Source of the DNA: Natrinema sp031626495
Lineage (GTDB): Archaea > Halobacteriota > Halobacteria > Halobacteriales > Natrialbaceae
DNA: 64,000 nt
Direction of reading: 5' to 3'
NCBI RefSeq assembly: GCF_031626495.1
Contig: NZ_JAMQOJ010000003.1
Location: 186,001-250,000 of the forward strand
Shown here: positions 52,348 to 61,207 of the stretch, in pieces
How positions within the stretch are numbered: position 1 is the first letter of the stretch
Layout: each line of letters starts with the position of its first letter
The notes under the pieces: generated by a model
The model's input: the letters and a program-made list of their open reading frames with translations, nothing else
Told to the model about the DNA's origin: nothing
The model's database searches: none
Position numbers and translations under genes: made by a program

Positions 52348-53655
52348 CTACGGCCAGAGCCCGCGGGTCGCCTTCGCCTCCGCGATCCGGGAGAGCGCCA
52401 CCACGTAGGCCGCGTCGCGCCACGTCAGCCCCTTCGCGTCGACCTCGGTGCGGACGTCGTCCCAGGCCTCGAGCATGTGCTCTTCGAGCTCGTCGTTGAC
52501 GCGCTCGAGCGACCACTGCCGGCGGTTGATGTCCTGGAGCCACTCGAAGTAGGAGACGGTGACGCCGCCCGCGTTCGCGAGGATGTCGGGGATCACCGCG
52601 ACACCGCGCTCCTGAAGAATGGTGTCGGCGGCGAACGTGGTCGGGCCGTTCGCGCCCTCGACGACGATGTCCGCCTGAATAGCGTCGGCGTTGTCCGCCG
52701 TGATGACGTTGCCGACGGCCGCCGGGATCAACACGTCGACGTCGAGCTCGAGCAGTTCCTCGTTCGAGAGCCGACGGACGCTATCGTCGTCGCTAAGATC
52801 GTTCGCGAAACTGGTGACCGCTTCCGGCTCCTCGTCGTGTGAGGGGATCGCGTCGACGTCGATCCCGTCGGCGTCGTAGACCGCGCCGTTGACGTCGCTC
52901 ACTGCGACGATCGTCGCGCCCCAGTCCTCGAGCAGGCGGGCGGCGTTGGCACCGACGCTCCCGAAGCCCTGCACGGCGACCGTCGTGGCCGAGACCTCGC
53001 GGTCGTAGTACTGGATCGCTTCGCGGGCGGCGATCGCGGTCGATCGGCCGGGGGCCTCCTCGCGGCCGTAGGAGCCGCCGATGACCGGCGGTTTGCCGGT
53101 GACGACGCCGGGGATCGTCTCGCCCTGTTGCATCGAGTAGGCGTCCATGAACCAGGCCATCGTCTGGGCGTCGGTGCCCATGTCGGGCGCAGGAACGTCC
53201 TTCGTCGGCCCGACGGCGTCGCGCAGTTCCTCGGCGAACCGGCGGGTGAGCCGCTCGGTCTCGTCTGCGGTCAGCGACTTGGGATCGACGGCGACGCCTC
53301 CCTTCCCGCCGCCGAAGGGGAGGTCCATCACGGCGCACTTCCAGGTCATCCACATCGAGAGCCCGGTACACTCCTCGGCGCTGACTTCGGGGTGGTAGCG
53401 GAGGCCGCCCTTGTAGGGGCCGCGGACGTCGTCGTGCTGGGCGCGGTAGCCGGTGAAGACCTCGACGGAGCCGTCCTCGCGCTCGAGGGGGACCGATACC
53501 TGCTGGACCCGCGTCGGGTACTTCAGGCGCTCGATGACGCCGGGATCGACGTCGACGTGAGTCGCAGCGCGCTCGAGTTGGCGGCGCGCGGTGGTCAGCG
53601 CCGAGTCCGGTTCGTCGTCCGATTCGCTCTCCGTTGCGGTTGGTGTCGTGCTCAT
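52348..53655 (-). CDS. gdhB: Glutamate dehydrogenase
   Basis: 435 aa hexameric-type dehydrogenase that interconverts glutamate with 2-oxoglutarate and ammonia. The glutamate site is in WMTWKCAVMDLPFGGGKGGV with the catalytic-region lysines. The NAD(P) domain starts near VAVQGFGSVGANAARLL. Length is normal. Its start is 45 nt after the stop of the M24 gene on the same strand, so they are probably one operon. That supports a catabolic role: turning glutamate made by aminotransferases back to 2-oxoglutarate. The gene symbol is by similarity to haloarchaeal paralogues and is not firm. Confidence 0.92.
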   Translation of the reverse strand: MSTTPTATESESDDEPDSALTTARRQLERAATHVDVDPGVIERLKYPTRVQQVSVPLEREDGSVEVFTGYRAQHDDVRGPYKGGLRYHPEVSAEECTGLSMWMTWKCAVMDLPFGGGKGGVAVDPKSLTADETERLTRRFAEELRDAVGPTKDVPAPDMGTDAQTMAWFMDAYSMQQGETIPGVVTGKPPVIGGSYGREEAPGRSTAIAAREAIQYYDREVSATTVAVQGFGSVGANAARLLEDWGATIVAVSDVNGAVYDADGIDVDAIPSHDEEPEAVTSFANDLSDDDSVRRLSNEELLELDVDVLIPAAVGNVITADNADAIQADIVVEGANGPTTFAADTILQERGVAVIPDILANAGGVTVSYFEWLQDINRRQWSLERVNDELEEHMLEAWDDVRTEVDAKGLTWRDAAYVVALSRIAEAKATRGLWP

Positions 53656-53700
53656 GGAATGGGTTCGTATGTCAGCGAGTAGTCGTCGGGGCCGGCAGCA

Positions 53701-54882
53701 TCAGGCAGTGAACAGCCGCCGCGGGAAGTCAGCCAGCGTCTCCGCGCCGCTGCCGGTGACGCGGAACGTCTCGCTGATCTCCATGCCGATCTCGTCGGTC
53801 CAGATGCCCGGGATCATGTGGAACGTCATGTCTTCTTCGAGCACCGTCTCGTCGCCGGGGCGCAGGCTCGCAGTGTGTTCGCCCCAGTCCGGCGGGTAGC
53901 CGAGCCCCATCGAGTAGCCGATGCGGTCCTCCTTCTCGAGGCCGTACTGTGCGATCGTCTCGCGCCAGGCTTTCTCGACTTCCTCGCAGGTGACGCCGGG
54001 TTCGACGGTATCGAGCGCGGCCCCGATCCCCTCGACCACGATGTCGGCCGTTTCCTCGAGTTCCGCGGGCGGGTCGCCGACGAACGTCGTGCGAGCCAGC
54101 GGGGAGTGATACCGGTGGCGACAGCCGGAGAGTTCGATGATGACCGGATCGCCGTCCTCGAACGGCCGGTCGGTCCAGGTCAGGTGCGGTGTCCCGGTGT
54201 GATCGCCCGAAGGCATCAGCGGGACGATCGACGGGTAGTCGCCGCCGTAGTCTTCGGTGCCCGTGATGAGCTGTTCGTAAATCGCGGACGCGGCCTCGTA
54301 CTCCGGCACGCCCTCCTCGATGACGTCCAGGCCCGCCTGCATCGCGTTCTCGGAGATGCGCGCGGCCTCGCGCATGTACTCGAGTTCCTGCTCGGATTTC
54401 TTGATGCGCACCCAGCCGACCAGCAGTGTCGCGTCCTCGAACTCCGCCTCGGGGAGGTTCTGCTGCAGTCGGGTGTAGGATTTGGCGGTGAAGTAGGAGG
54501 CGTCCATCTCGAGACCGATCCGGCCGTCCGCGACCTCGAGTTCCTCCAAGACGCCCGCGACGTAGTCCATCGGGTGGAGGTCGTGAGGAGAGTGGACGTG
54601 GTCGTCGCTGTACGCGCGGATGCTGTCCTCGCCGAGATGGGTCGTCGCCCGCGCGCCGTTGGCGTCCATCCCGCGGCCGATCCAGACGGGTTCGTCCCGG
54701 TCGGGCGTGACGACGACGGCCTGGTGGACGTAGAACGACCAGCCGTCGTACCCCGTCAGGTAGTTCATGTTCGCCGGATCCGCGACGACGATGGCGTCGA
54801 GATCCTCCTCGCGCAATCGATCTTTCGTCCGATCGACCCGGCGATCGTACTCCGATTCGTCGAAAATATGCTCTCGTGGCAT
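53701..54882 (-). CDS. doeA: Ectoine hydrolase-type M24 protein (DoeA/EutD family)
   Basis: 393 aa. The M24 fold is clear, but several segments are those I associate with ectoine hydrolase: DPANMNYLTGYDGWSFYVHQ, IGRGMDANGAR, LGYPPDWGEHTASLRPGD and the late glutamate in IGMEISETFRV. Ordinary M24 metal-binding aspartates are replaced around IIELSGCRHRYHSPLART. E250 there is close to the catalytic glutamate near position 255 reported for bacterial EutD. The enzyme opens ectoine to N-acetyl-2,4-diaminobutyrate. A TATA-like stretch (about 54908-54915) is 28 nt before the ATG. Glutamate dehydrogenase follows in the same operon. A generic Xaa-Pro peptidase is the main alternative. Confidence 0.75.
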   Translation of the reverse strand: MPREHIFDESEYDRRVDRTKDRLREEDLDAIVVADPANMNYLTGYDGWSFYVHQAVVVTPDRDEPVWIGRGMDANGARATTHLGEDSIRAYSDDHVHSPHDLHPMDYVAGVLEELEVADGRIGLEMDASYFTAKSYTRLQQNLPEAEFEDATLLVGWVRIKKSEQELEYMREAARISENAMQAGLDVIEEGVPEYEAASAIYEQLITGTEDYGGDYPSIVPLMPSGDHTGTPHLTWTDRPFEDGDPVIIELSGCRHRYHSPLARTTFVGDPPAELEETADIVVEGIGAALDTVEPGVTCEEVEKAWRETIAQYGLEKEDRIGYSMGLGYPPDWGEHTASLRPGDETVLEEDMTFHMIPGIWTDEIGMEISETFRVTGSGAETLADFPRRLFTA

Positions 54883-55054
54883 GGTCCCAGGGCCTCTAGT
54901 GGGCCATCTATCAGGAACGATAAAACCTTTTCGTGTATGCCGGAAACAGATAGTGTGTACAAATGGCCGGCCGGTGGGCTCGCTCCTCGCCGCCGGCTCG
55001 GCGGCCGGCGACGAACCACCGGCGGTTAAGACACACCGGTTCGTCCCCGCGGAT

Positions 55055-55600
55055 ATGGCAGTACTCGAGACTATCGCGATCGCGTTCTGGGCGATGTTGC
55101 CCGCCTACGTCCCCAACAACGCCGCGGTGCTGGCCGGCGGCGGCCGGCCGATCGACGGCGGCCGGACGTGGGGCGACAGGCGAGTGCTCGGCGACGGGAA
55201 AACGTGGCGCGGGACGGCGATCGGTATCGTCGCCGGGCTCGCGCTCGCGGCCGTGCTCACCGTCATCGAGCCGTCCGTCGGCGACGCGCTCGGTTTCGAT
55301 CTCCCCGAATTCACGCCGCCCGCGGCGCTCGGCCTCGCCGGCGGGGCGATGCTCGGCGACATCCTCGCCTCGTTTCTCAAGCGACGGACCGGCCGCCAGC
55401 GCGGCGCGATGTTCCCCGGCCTCGATCAGTTGGACTTCGTCGTCGTCTCCCTGCCGCTGGTCGCCCTGCTCGACTTCGACTGGTTCCGCGAGTGGTTCAC
55501 GCTCGAGGTCCTCTTCGTGGTCGTCGTGCTCACGCCGATCCTCCACGTGACGACGAATGCGATCGCGTACAAACTGGGGCTGAAGAACGAGCCGTGGTAA
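55055..55600 (+). CDS. carS: CDP-archaeol synthase
   Basis: 181 aa membrane enzyme that activates 2,3-di-O-geranylgeranylglycerol phosphate with CTP, the step before polar headgroup addition in archaeal lipids. Four or five TM helices are visible. The cytidylyltransferase-like signature includes LPAYVPNNAAVLAGGGRPID, RVLGDGKTWRGTAIG and SFLKRRTGRQRGAMFPGLD followed by QLDFV. The TATA element GGTTAAGAC (about 55023-55031) is 28 nt before the ATG at 55055, which gives the family-typical start MAVLETIAIAFW. The frame is open further upstream without family content. Confidence 0.93.
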   Translation: MAVLETIAIAFWAMLPAYVPNNAAVLAGGGRPIDGGRTWGDRRVLGDGKTWRGTAIGIVAGLALAAVLTVIEPSVGDALGFDLPEFTPPAALGLAGGAMLGDILASFLKRRTGRQRGAMFPGLDQLDFVVVSLPLVALLDFDWFREWFTLEVLFVVVVLTPILHVTTNAIAYKLGLKNEPW

Positions 55601-55637
55601 TGGACTGAACCGACTCCGTCGCTTTTCGGGACGCCGC

Positions 55638-56597
55638 TTACTCGAGCGTCGCTTCCATGTCCGCGCGGGCGGCCTCGTGGGCCTCGTGGGCGCGATCCAG
55701 ATCGATCGGATCCGAGATCATGCTGAAGAAGCCGTGGATCATGTCGTCGTAGTTGTGGTACTCGACGGGGACGCCGGCGTCCTCGAGTCGGTCGGCGTAC
55801 ATCGCACCGACGTCGCGCAGCGGGTCGAAGCCGGCGGTGATGATCGTCGCAGGCGGCAGGTCCGAGAGATCGTTCGCGAACAGGGGGAAGGCGTAGATAT
55901 TCCGCATATCGATTTCCGTCTCGAAGTAGTGGTCGCGAAACCACTCCATGTCGTCTTCCGTGAGGAAATAGCCCTCCTTGTTCTCCTCGTAGGCCTCGGT
56001 CGCTGGCGCGTCGCCGACGCTGGGATAGATCAACAGCTGATAGGCGATGTTGGGCCCGCCCCGATCCCGGGCGAGCAGCGACAGGCCCGCCGCGAGGCCG
56101 CCGCCGGCGCTGTCGCCGCCCACGACGATCCTGTCGGGATCCGCGTTCAGGTCGTCGGTTTCCCCGGCTACCCACTCGAGGGCGGCGTAACAGTCCTGCA
56201 AGCCCTCGGGGAAGGGATGCTCCGGCGCGAGCCCGTAGTCGACGCTGACGACGGGATAGCCGGTGTCGTCGGCCAGCTTCCTGCAGACGCCGTCGTGGGT
56301 ATCGATGCTCCCGACGACCCACCCACCCCCGTGGAAGTAGACGATCAGCGGCCGATCCTCGCCCTCGGTGCCGGGGTCGTAGCTCCGGACCGCGAGGTCA
56401 CCGTGTGGCCCGTCGATGGTGTGATCTTCGACGGACTCGAGTTCGATGTCGGGTTCGTCGGTGACGCGCATCGCCTCGAAATTCCGGCGGGCCTCCCGGG
56501 GCGTGATCTCGCTGAACTCCGGCGTATCGAGCGACTCGTAGAGCTCGAGAAACTCCTGTACGTCCGGGTGTGGCTCGTTCGCACTGGATGATGTCAT
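55638..56597 (-). CDS. Alpha/beta-hydrolase esterase (hormone-sensitive-lipase type)
   Basis: 319 aa. The oxyanion-hole motif HGGGW (YFHGGGWVVGS) and the nucleophile elbow GDSAGGG are intact. The acid and histidine follow near DPLRDVGAMYADRL and YDDMIHGFFSM. The family hydrolyses short-chain esters. I chose the ATG at 56597 because a TATA-like TTTTTACC (minus strand, centred about 56625) lies 28 nt upstream; an in-frame GTG at 56609 is too close to it. The gene is convergent with carS and divergent from pyrE. Confidence 0.88.
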   Translation of the reverse strand: MTSSSANEPHPDVQEFLELYESLDTPEFSEITPREARRNFEAMRVTDEPDIELESVEDHTIDGPHGDLAVRSYDPGTEGEDRPLIVYFHGGGWVVGSIDTHDGVCRKLADDTGYPVVSVDYGLAPEHPFPEGLQDCYAALEWVAGETDDLNADPDRIVVGGDSAGGGLAAGLSLLARDRGGPNIAYQLLIYPSVGDAPATEAYEENKEGYFLTEDDMEWFRDHYFETEIDMRNIYAFPLFANDLSDLPPATIITAGFDPLRDVGAMYADRLEDAGVPVEYHNYDDMIHGFFSMISDPIDLDRAHEAHEAARADMEATLE

Positions 56598-56759
56598 CGT
56601 GGGGCACACTTTCCGGCGAAGGTAAAAAGCTACCTGTCACGGACGTACGTGACGGTTTCGGCCGGATGTGCGGGGGCCGTCGAGTCGGCCTGCCCGTTCG
56701 AGCTTCCGGTCGCGTCCCGTTCCACACCGCTTATTTCGGTCCGGTGCGCCCTCTCGAGC

Positions 56760-57284
56760 ATGACCAACGAGGAACTCATCGCGGCCCTGCGCGCGGCCGA
56801 CGCCGTTCAGTTCGGCGAGTTCGAACTCTCCCACGGCGGCACCAGCGAGTACTACGTCGACAAGTACCTCTTCGAGACCGACCCCGACTGCCTCGAGTTG
56901 ATCGCCGGGGCCTTCGCCGACCGCCTGGACGCCGACGACAAACTCGGCGGGGTCGCCCTCGGCGGCGTCCCACTCGCCGCCGCGACGAGCGTCGCCGCCG
57001 GCGTCCCCTACGTCATCGCGCGCAAGCAGCGCAAGGAGTACGGCACCGGAAACCTGATCGAGGGCCGCCTCGCCGAGGGCGAGGAGGTCGTCGTCCTCGA
57101 GGACATCGTGACGACGGGGACGAGCCTCGTCGAGGCCGTCGAGGCGCTTCGCGAGGCCGGCGCGACCGTCGAGCGCGCGCTCGTCGTCGTCGACCGCGAG
57201 GAGGGCGGCCGCGAGAACGTCGAAGACGCGGGACTGGAGATGGAGTCGCTGGTCACCGCGAGCGAGTTGCTCGAGAGTCAGTGA
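56760..57284 (+). CDS. pyrE: Orotate phosphoribosyltransferase
   Basis: 174 aa. It joins orotate to PRPP to give OMP in pyrimidine synthesis. The PRPP loop is VVVLEDIVTTGTSLVEAVEA, with the catalytic-loop lysines in ARKQRKEYGTGN. The TATA element CTTATTTC (centred about 56732) lies 28 nt before the ATG at 56760, giving the family start MTNEELIAALRAADAVQFGEF, split here only for length. An open frame extends 37 codons upstream without family sequence. A decayed copy of its 3' end lies at 59861-59918. Confidence 0.93.
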   Translation: MTNEELIAALRAADAVQFGEFELSHGGTSEYYVDKYLFETDPDCLELIAGAFADRLDADDKLGGVALGGVPLAAATSVAAGVPYVIARKQRKEYGTGNLIEGRLAEGEEVVVLEDIVTTGTSLVEAVEALREAGATVERALVVVDREEGGRENVEDAGLEMESLVTASELLESQ

Positions 57285-57369
57285 GGGTAGCCGGCGAGTT
57301 CCGCTGTCACCCGTTGCCGGGGACGTGTCGGCAATCTTCGACGACCTGGGGCGTCTCAACTCGTTTTCA

Positions 57370-57834
57370 CTACTCGGCGTCCGTGGGAGCCGCGGGCGGG
57401 AGCACCGCAGTGGAGAGCCAGAACTCCGTGATCGACTGAAGGCGGTCCGCGAACGCGTCCGGATCGACCGGTTTGAGCAAGTAGGCGTTCGCGCCCGCCT
57501 CGTACGCCGCGATCAGATCGCTTTCGGAGTCCGACCCGGTCAGGACGACGACCGGCGTTCGCTTCAGGCGCGGGTCGGACTTGACCTCCTCGAGGAGGGC
57601 CTGCCCGCTGACCGCCGGCAGGTTCAGATCCAGGAGAACGAGGTCGGGCACCGGCGCGTCGGCGAATTCGCCGCGCCGGTAGAGCCAGTCGAGCGCCGCG
57701 TCCCCCGTCTGGACGGTGTGTAGCTCACCGGGAAGCGCTCGCTCCTCGAACGTCGTCTCGATCAAGTGGACGTCGCCGTGATTGTCCTCGACCAGCAGCA
57801 CGTCGGCTCCGTCCGTCCCGGTGTCCGCGTGCAT
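57370..57834 (-). CDS. Response regulator receiver-domain protein
   Basis: 154 aa, a single receiver domain of the Rcp1/CheY type without an output domain. The phosphoacceptor is D69 (LVLLDLNLPAVSG), the acidic pocket E16-D17 (VEDN), and the conserved Thr and Lys are in VLTGSD and LLKPVD. It follows the histidine kinase with a 1-nt overlap (TGATG), so it is the kinase's likely partner. Output must come from protein contact, not DNA binding. Confidence 0.9.
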   Translation of the reverse strand: MHADTGTDGADVLLVEDNHGDVHLIETTFEERALPGELHTVQTGDAALDWLYRRGEFADAPVPDLVLLDLNLPAVSGQALLEEVKSDPRLKRTPVVVLTGSDSESDLIAAYEAGANAYLLKPVDPDAFADRLQSITEFWLSTAVLPPAAPTDAE

Positions 57835-59792
57835 CAGTCCGCCGCCCGTTTCGCGAGCGTCACGTGGAACGTCGACCCGTTGCCCGGTTCGGAGTCGACC
57901 CAGATGTCACCGTCGTGGTTCTCGACGATCTCCTGACACAGTGAGAGCCCGATGCCGGTCCCCGGATACTGTTCGTCGTGGTGGAGCCGCTTGAAGACCT
58001 CGAAGATCTGGTCTGCCCTGTCCGGATCGATCCCGATCCCGTTGTCGGCGACCGTAAACTCCCAGCAGTCCGATCGCTCCTCGGCGTCGATCTCGACCCG
58101 TGGCGGGGCGCTCTCGTTGTACTTGACGGCGTTGGAGACGAGGTTGGCGAACAGCTGCTCGAGCTGCTCGCCGTCGGCCGAGACCGTTGGGAGCGAGCCG
58201 ACGGATATCTCGGCGTTGCGCTCCTCGATCTGCATCCGGTGGTCCGCGAGGACCCGTTCGAGGACGGCGTCACAGTCGACGGGTCCGAACTCGTTGTCGG
58301 CCCGTTCGACCCGCGAAAACGAGAGCAGATCGCCGACCATCGCCCGCATTCTGTTTGCCCCGTCGACCGCGAAGTCGATGTACTCCTGGGCCTGCTCGTC
58401 GAGATCGTCCGCGTATCGGTTCTCGAGGAGCTGCAGGTAGCTCGAGACCATCCGCAGGGGCTCCTGAAGGTCGTGGGAGGCGGCGTAGGCGAACTGTTTC
58501 AGTCGATCGTTGGACTGTTTGAGTTTCGCGACCGTCTGCTCGAGCTCTCGCTGATACTGCTGGTGCTCGAGTTCGTATTTCACCCACTGTCCCATCAGCT
58601 CGAGGGACGTGCGTTCCTGCTCGGAGAACGGCTCCGTCCGAGGTCGTGAGGTGACGAACGCGAGCGTCCGATCGGCCTCACCCTCGACCGGGACGTACGT
58701 GCCGAGATACGCTTCGACCCCGTAGTCCTCGTAAACGGTGATTTCGTCGAACTCCTCCTCGGTCGGGTCCGACACGCTCGCGGCCTCCTCGATATCGGCT
58801 GCAGCCTGACAGTACGTCTCCGACAGCTCGAGTTCGACCCCGGGCTGGAAGTAGTCGTGATCGCCGCTGACGTGTTCCACCTCCAGGTGATCGGCGTCCG
58901 GGTCGACGCGGTTCAGGGCCCCCAGGTCGAGGTCGAACTGTTCACAGCCGAGTTCGAACAGGGCCTGCAGCTTCGCTTCGAAGGATTTGTCCGGATCGGA
59001 CGTGACCCCGTTCAGCCGCTGGAGGAAGCGCTTTTGATCGCTCAACTCCGTCTTCGCTTCCGTCCGCTCCTGTAGCGTCCCCAGCATTCGGTCGACCTCG
59101 TGATCCGGCTTCGCTGGTCCGCAGAACTCCTCCGGCGGGGTGTAGTAGAAGTTGTGGCAGACGGTGTTGTCGTGGATGAGGTGGGGATGGACCCGGACGA
59201 CGTCGCAGATCCCCTCGGCCGGAAAGTGCCGGCGGTCGTAGAGACAGAGCGCGATCGCGTCTTCGCCGTCGAAGACGTCGTTTACCTTGCTCTCGTACTC
59301 CATGAACTCCTCGATCGTCACGTCGTCCTCGACGATCCATCCCGTCTCGGCGACCAGCCGAAACGCCTCGTACTCCGCGGTGGCCTCCTCGATGATGTCG
59401 GCGTAGCGGTCCGTCATCTCGTCGATACTGAAAGAGCCCCCCTTCAGATACGTGTTCTCGACCGATTCGAGGGTCAGCGCGCCGGACTCGAGTCTGGCGT
59501 CGACGTCGATGCCCCGCTCTCGCATCGCCGCCAGCACTTCGTCCCTGTCCTCCTCTTCGACGACGTACATGCACTTCTCACCCCGCTCGAGTCCCTGGCG
59601 AAGGAACGGAATCGCGGCCGCGAACTGCTCCGCTTCGCTCTCGTAGACGAGCGCGAAGTGATCGTTGGAGTGGCCGTGTCCCTCGAGGGATTCGACCGGG
59701 CCGCGAAACTCCGAGCTCTGGCGGAGTGCCTCGAGTCCGCTATCCAGGCTCAGGACGTCGGACTGATCGCTGCGGTCGCTACGTTGACTCAT
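57834..59792 (-). CDS. MEDS-GAF sensor histidine kinase
   Basis: 652 aa, without TM segments. Residues about 40-205 form a MEDS domain (NDHFALVYESEAEQFAAAIP, GEKCMYVVEEEDRDEV). A GAF-like domain spans about 265-410. A HisKA-type helix carries H440 (AYAASHDLQEPLRMVSSYL), and the HATPase domain has NLVSNAVKYN, DNGIGIDPD and PGTGIGLSLCQEI. MEDS domains are linked to sensing of small methylated or one-carbon compounds in some bacteria and archaea; the signal here is unknown. CATATAAG (59816-59823) is 28 nt before the ATG, so it is leaderless. It is transcribed with the receiver protein. Confidence 0.9.
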   Translation of the reverse strand: MSQRSDRSDQSDVLSLDSGLEALRQSSEFRGPVESLEGHGHSNDHFALVYESEAEQFAAAIPFLRQGLERGEKCMYVVEEEDRDEVLAAMRERGIDVDARLESGALTLESVENTYLKGGSFSIDEMTDRYADIIEEATAEYEAFRLVAETGWIVEDDVTIEEFMEYESKVNDVFDGEDAIALCLYDRRHFPAEGICDVVRVHPHLIHDNTVCHNFYYTPPEEFCGPAKPDHEVDRMLGTLQERTEAKTELSDQKRFLQRLNGVTSDPDKSFEAKLQALFELGCEQFDLDLGALNRVDPDADHLEVEHVSGDHDYFQPGVELELSETYCQAAADIEEAASVSDPTEEEFDEITVYEDYGVEAYLGTYVPVEGEADRTLAFVTSRPRTEPFSEQERTSLELMGQWVKYELEHQQYQRELEQTVAKLKQSNDRLKQFAYAASHDLQEPLRMVSSYLQLLENRYADDLDEQAQEYIDFAVDGANRMRAMVGDLLSFSRVERADNEFGPVDCDAVLERVLADHRMQIEERNAEISVGSLPTVSADGEQLEQLFANLVSNAVKYNESAPPRVEIDAEERSDCWEFTVADNGIGIDPDRADQIFEVFKRLHHDEQYPGTGIGLSLCQEIVENHDGDIWVDSEPGNGSTFHVTLAKRAAD

Positions 59793-59860
59793 TGCTACTC
59801 AATACAGGAAGTCGCCATATAAGGCTGATTACCGAAACAGTGACACTGTCGGGCCCCGAT

Positions 59861-59918
59861 CGAGGCGGCGGGTCTCGAGATGGAATCGCTGGTGACGGCA
59901 AGCGAATCGCTCGAGAGT
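59861..59918 (+). pseudogene. Decayed second copy of the pyrE 3' end
   Basis: These 58 nt align without gaps to 57229-57286 region of pyrE with about 47 identical bases by hand count. The translation EAAGLEMESLVTASESLES parallels the PyrE C-terminus EDAGLEMESLVTASELLES. Most differences are synonymous, so it is an old or foreign pyrE allele rather than a fresh duplication. It has lost the stop codon and the rest of the gene. The kinase/response-regulator pair lies between it and intact pyrE. Confidence 0.75.
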
Positions 59919-60030
59919 GGAACCAGCGGCCGGTCGCGGAGAACTCAGCATAATTCGAGGTGAAGCCTCCGACCTCACGGAGCGAGCGAAGCGAGTGAGT
60001 AGGTGCGCTGAGGGAGTAGGGAAGGGTAGT

Positions 60031-61068
60031 TTACGCTCCCTTGATGAGATCGGTCACGCCGACGGTTTCGGCGATGACCCACGCGACGAACAGCCCGTAG
60101 GCGGCGAGGAGCACGTAGGACTCGAGGGCGGTGACCGAGAGGTCGGTGCGCAGAAACGAGAACAGGAGGACGGTCGCGAGCGTCAACACGCCGAGCATCG
60201 GGACGGCGACGGCGAAGTCCACGGGGACGGTTCCGACGATGAGCACGCCGATCGGAATCGCGACCAGGAGGTCGAACGTGTTCGACCCGAGGACGTTGCC
60301 GATGCTCGTGATTCCCTTCCCGGTCTTGGCCGATCGGACGCTCACGAGCGTGTCGGGCAGGCTCGTCGCCCCCGCGATGATGGTGACGCCGGCGAGGAAC
60401 TCGGGGATGCCGAACGTGTTACCGAGCGATTCGACGCTGCCGACCAGCTGTTCGACGGCCAGGAGGATTACGACGAGTCCGACCGCGAGTCTGCCCCACT
60501 CGCGGGCGATGTCGATCCCATCGGTTTCGTCTTCGGCCTCGTAGTCGCTGACGTCCTGCCACTGGATGAAGAGATACAGCCCGTACAGGAGCAGCGGTAT
60601 CATCGCCAGGGGGCGCGTCAACTGACCGGTGAGTTCCGGGCCGCCGGGGACGGGGACGTAGATGACGGCCAGCGCGAGGGTGACGACCAGCGCGGAGACG
60701 GCGATCATGTAGAACTGCGCCTCTTTGTAGACGAGGGTGCGGTTCGTGTCCAGATCGCCCTCCGTAACGAGACCGGATATCGCCGGAATCACGAGGATGT
60801 TGAAGATCGCGGAGCCGACGACCGCGCCGACGCCCATATCGAACGTTCCCGCGAGCGCCGTGAACACGACGCTCGAGAGCTCCGGGAAGCTCGAGCCGAT
60901 GGCGACGACGATCGATCCCTGGACGACCGCCGGTAACCCGTAGTACGTCGAGAGGTGTTCCGCTGATTCCTCGAGCCAGCCGCTGCCGAACCAGATGAAG
61001 CCCGTCGCCGCGACGATGACGAGCACGTTGACGACGGGCGTATTCGGGAGGATGCCACCGAGGGCCAT
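60031..61068 (-). CDS. Na+/Ca2+-type (CaCA) cation exchanger
   Basis: 345 aa with about ten TM helices and the two alpha repeats that form the ion path. Repeat 1 is VVAIGSSFPELSSVVF followed by VGSAIFNILV; repeat 2 is IIAGATSLPDTLVSVRS followed by NVLGSNTFDLLVAIP. The acidic residue of each repeat (E in PEL, D in PDT) is kept. A short acidic loop (about 180-195) lies between the halves. Members export Ca2+ or other cations in exchange for Na+ or H+; specificity is not set. It is divergent from the thrS leader. Confidence 0.9.
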   Translation of the reverse strand: MALGGILPNTPVVNVLVIVAATGFIWFGSGWLEESAEHLSTYYGLPAVVQGSIVVAIGSSFPELSSVVFTALAGTFDMGVGAVVGSAIFNILVIPAISGLVTEGDLDTNRTLVYKEAQFYMIAVSALVVTLALAVIYVPVPGGPELTGQLTRPLAMIPLLLYGLYLFIQWQDVSDYEAEDETDGIDIAREWGRLAVGLVVILLAVEQLVGSVESLGNTFGIPEFLAGVTIIAGATSLPDTLVSVRSAKTGKGITSIGNVLGSNTFDLLVAIPIGVLIVGTVPVDFAVAVPMLGVLTLATVLLFSFLRTDLSVTALESYVLLAAYGLFVAWVIAETVGVTDLIKGA

Positions 61069-61207
61069 CGTCCGTACGTGTCCGCTCGTGCCACATGAGT
61101 TGTTCTATAACCGACAGGCAGTGCTGTCGATCGTGAAATCGCGTCGTCGTGGTCGCCTTCAACCGTCCGCTCGCGGGGAGCGGAACGGTGTCGCTTACCA
61201 TCACAAC

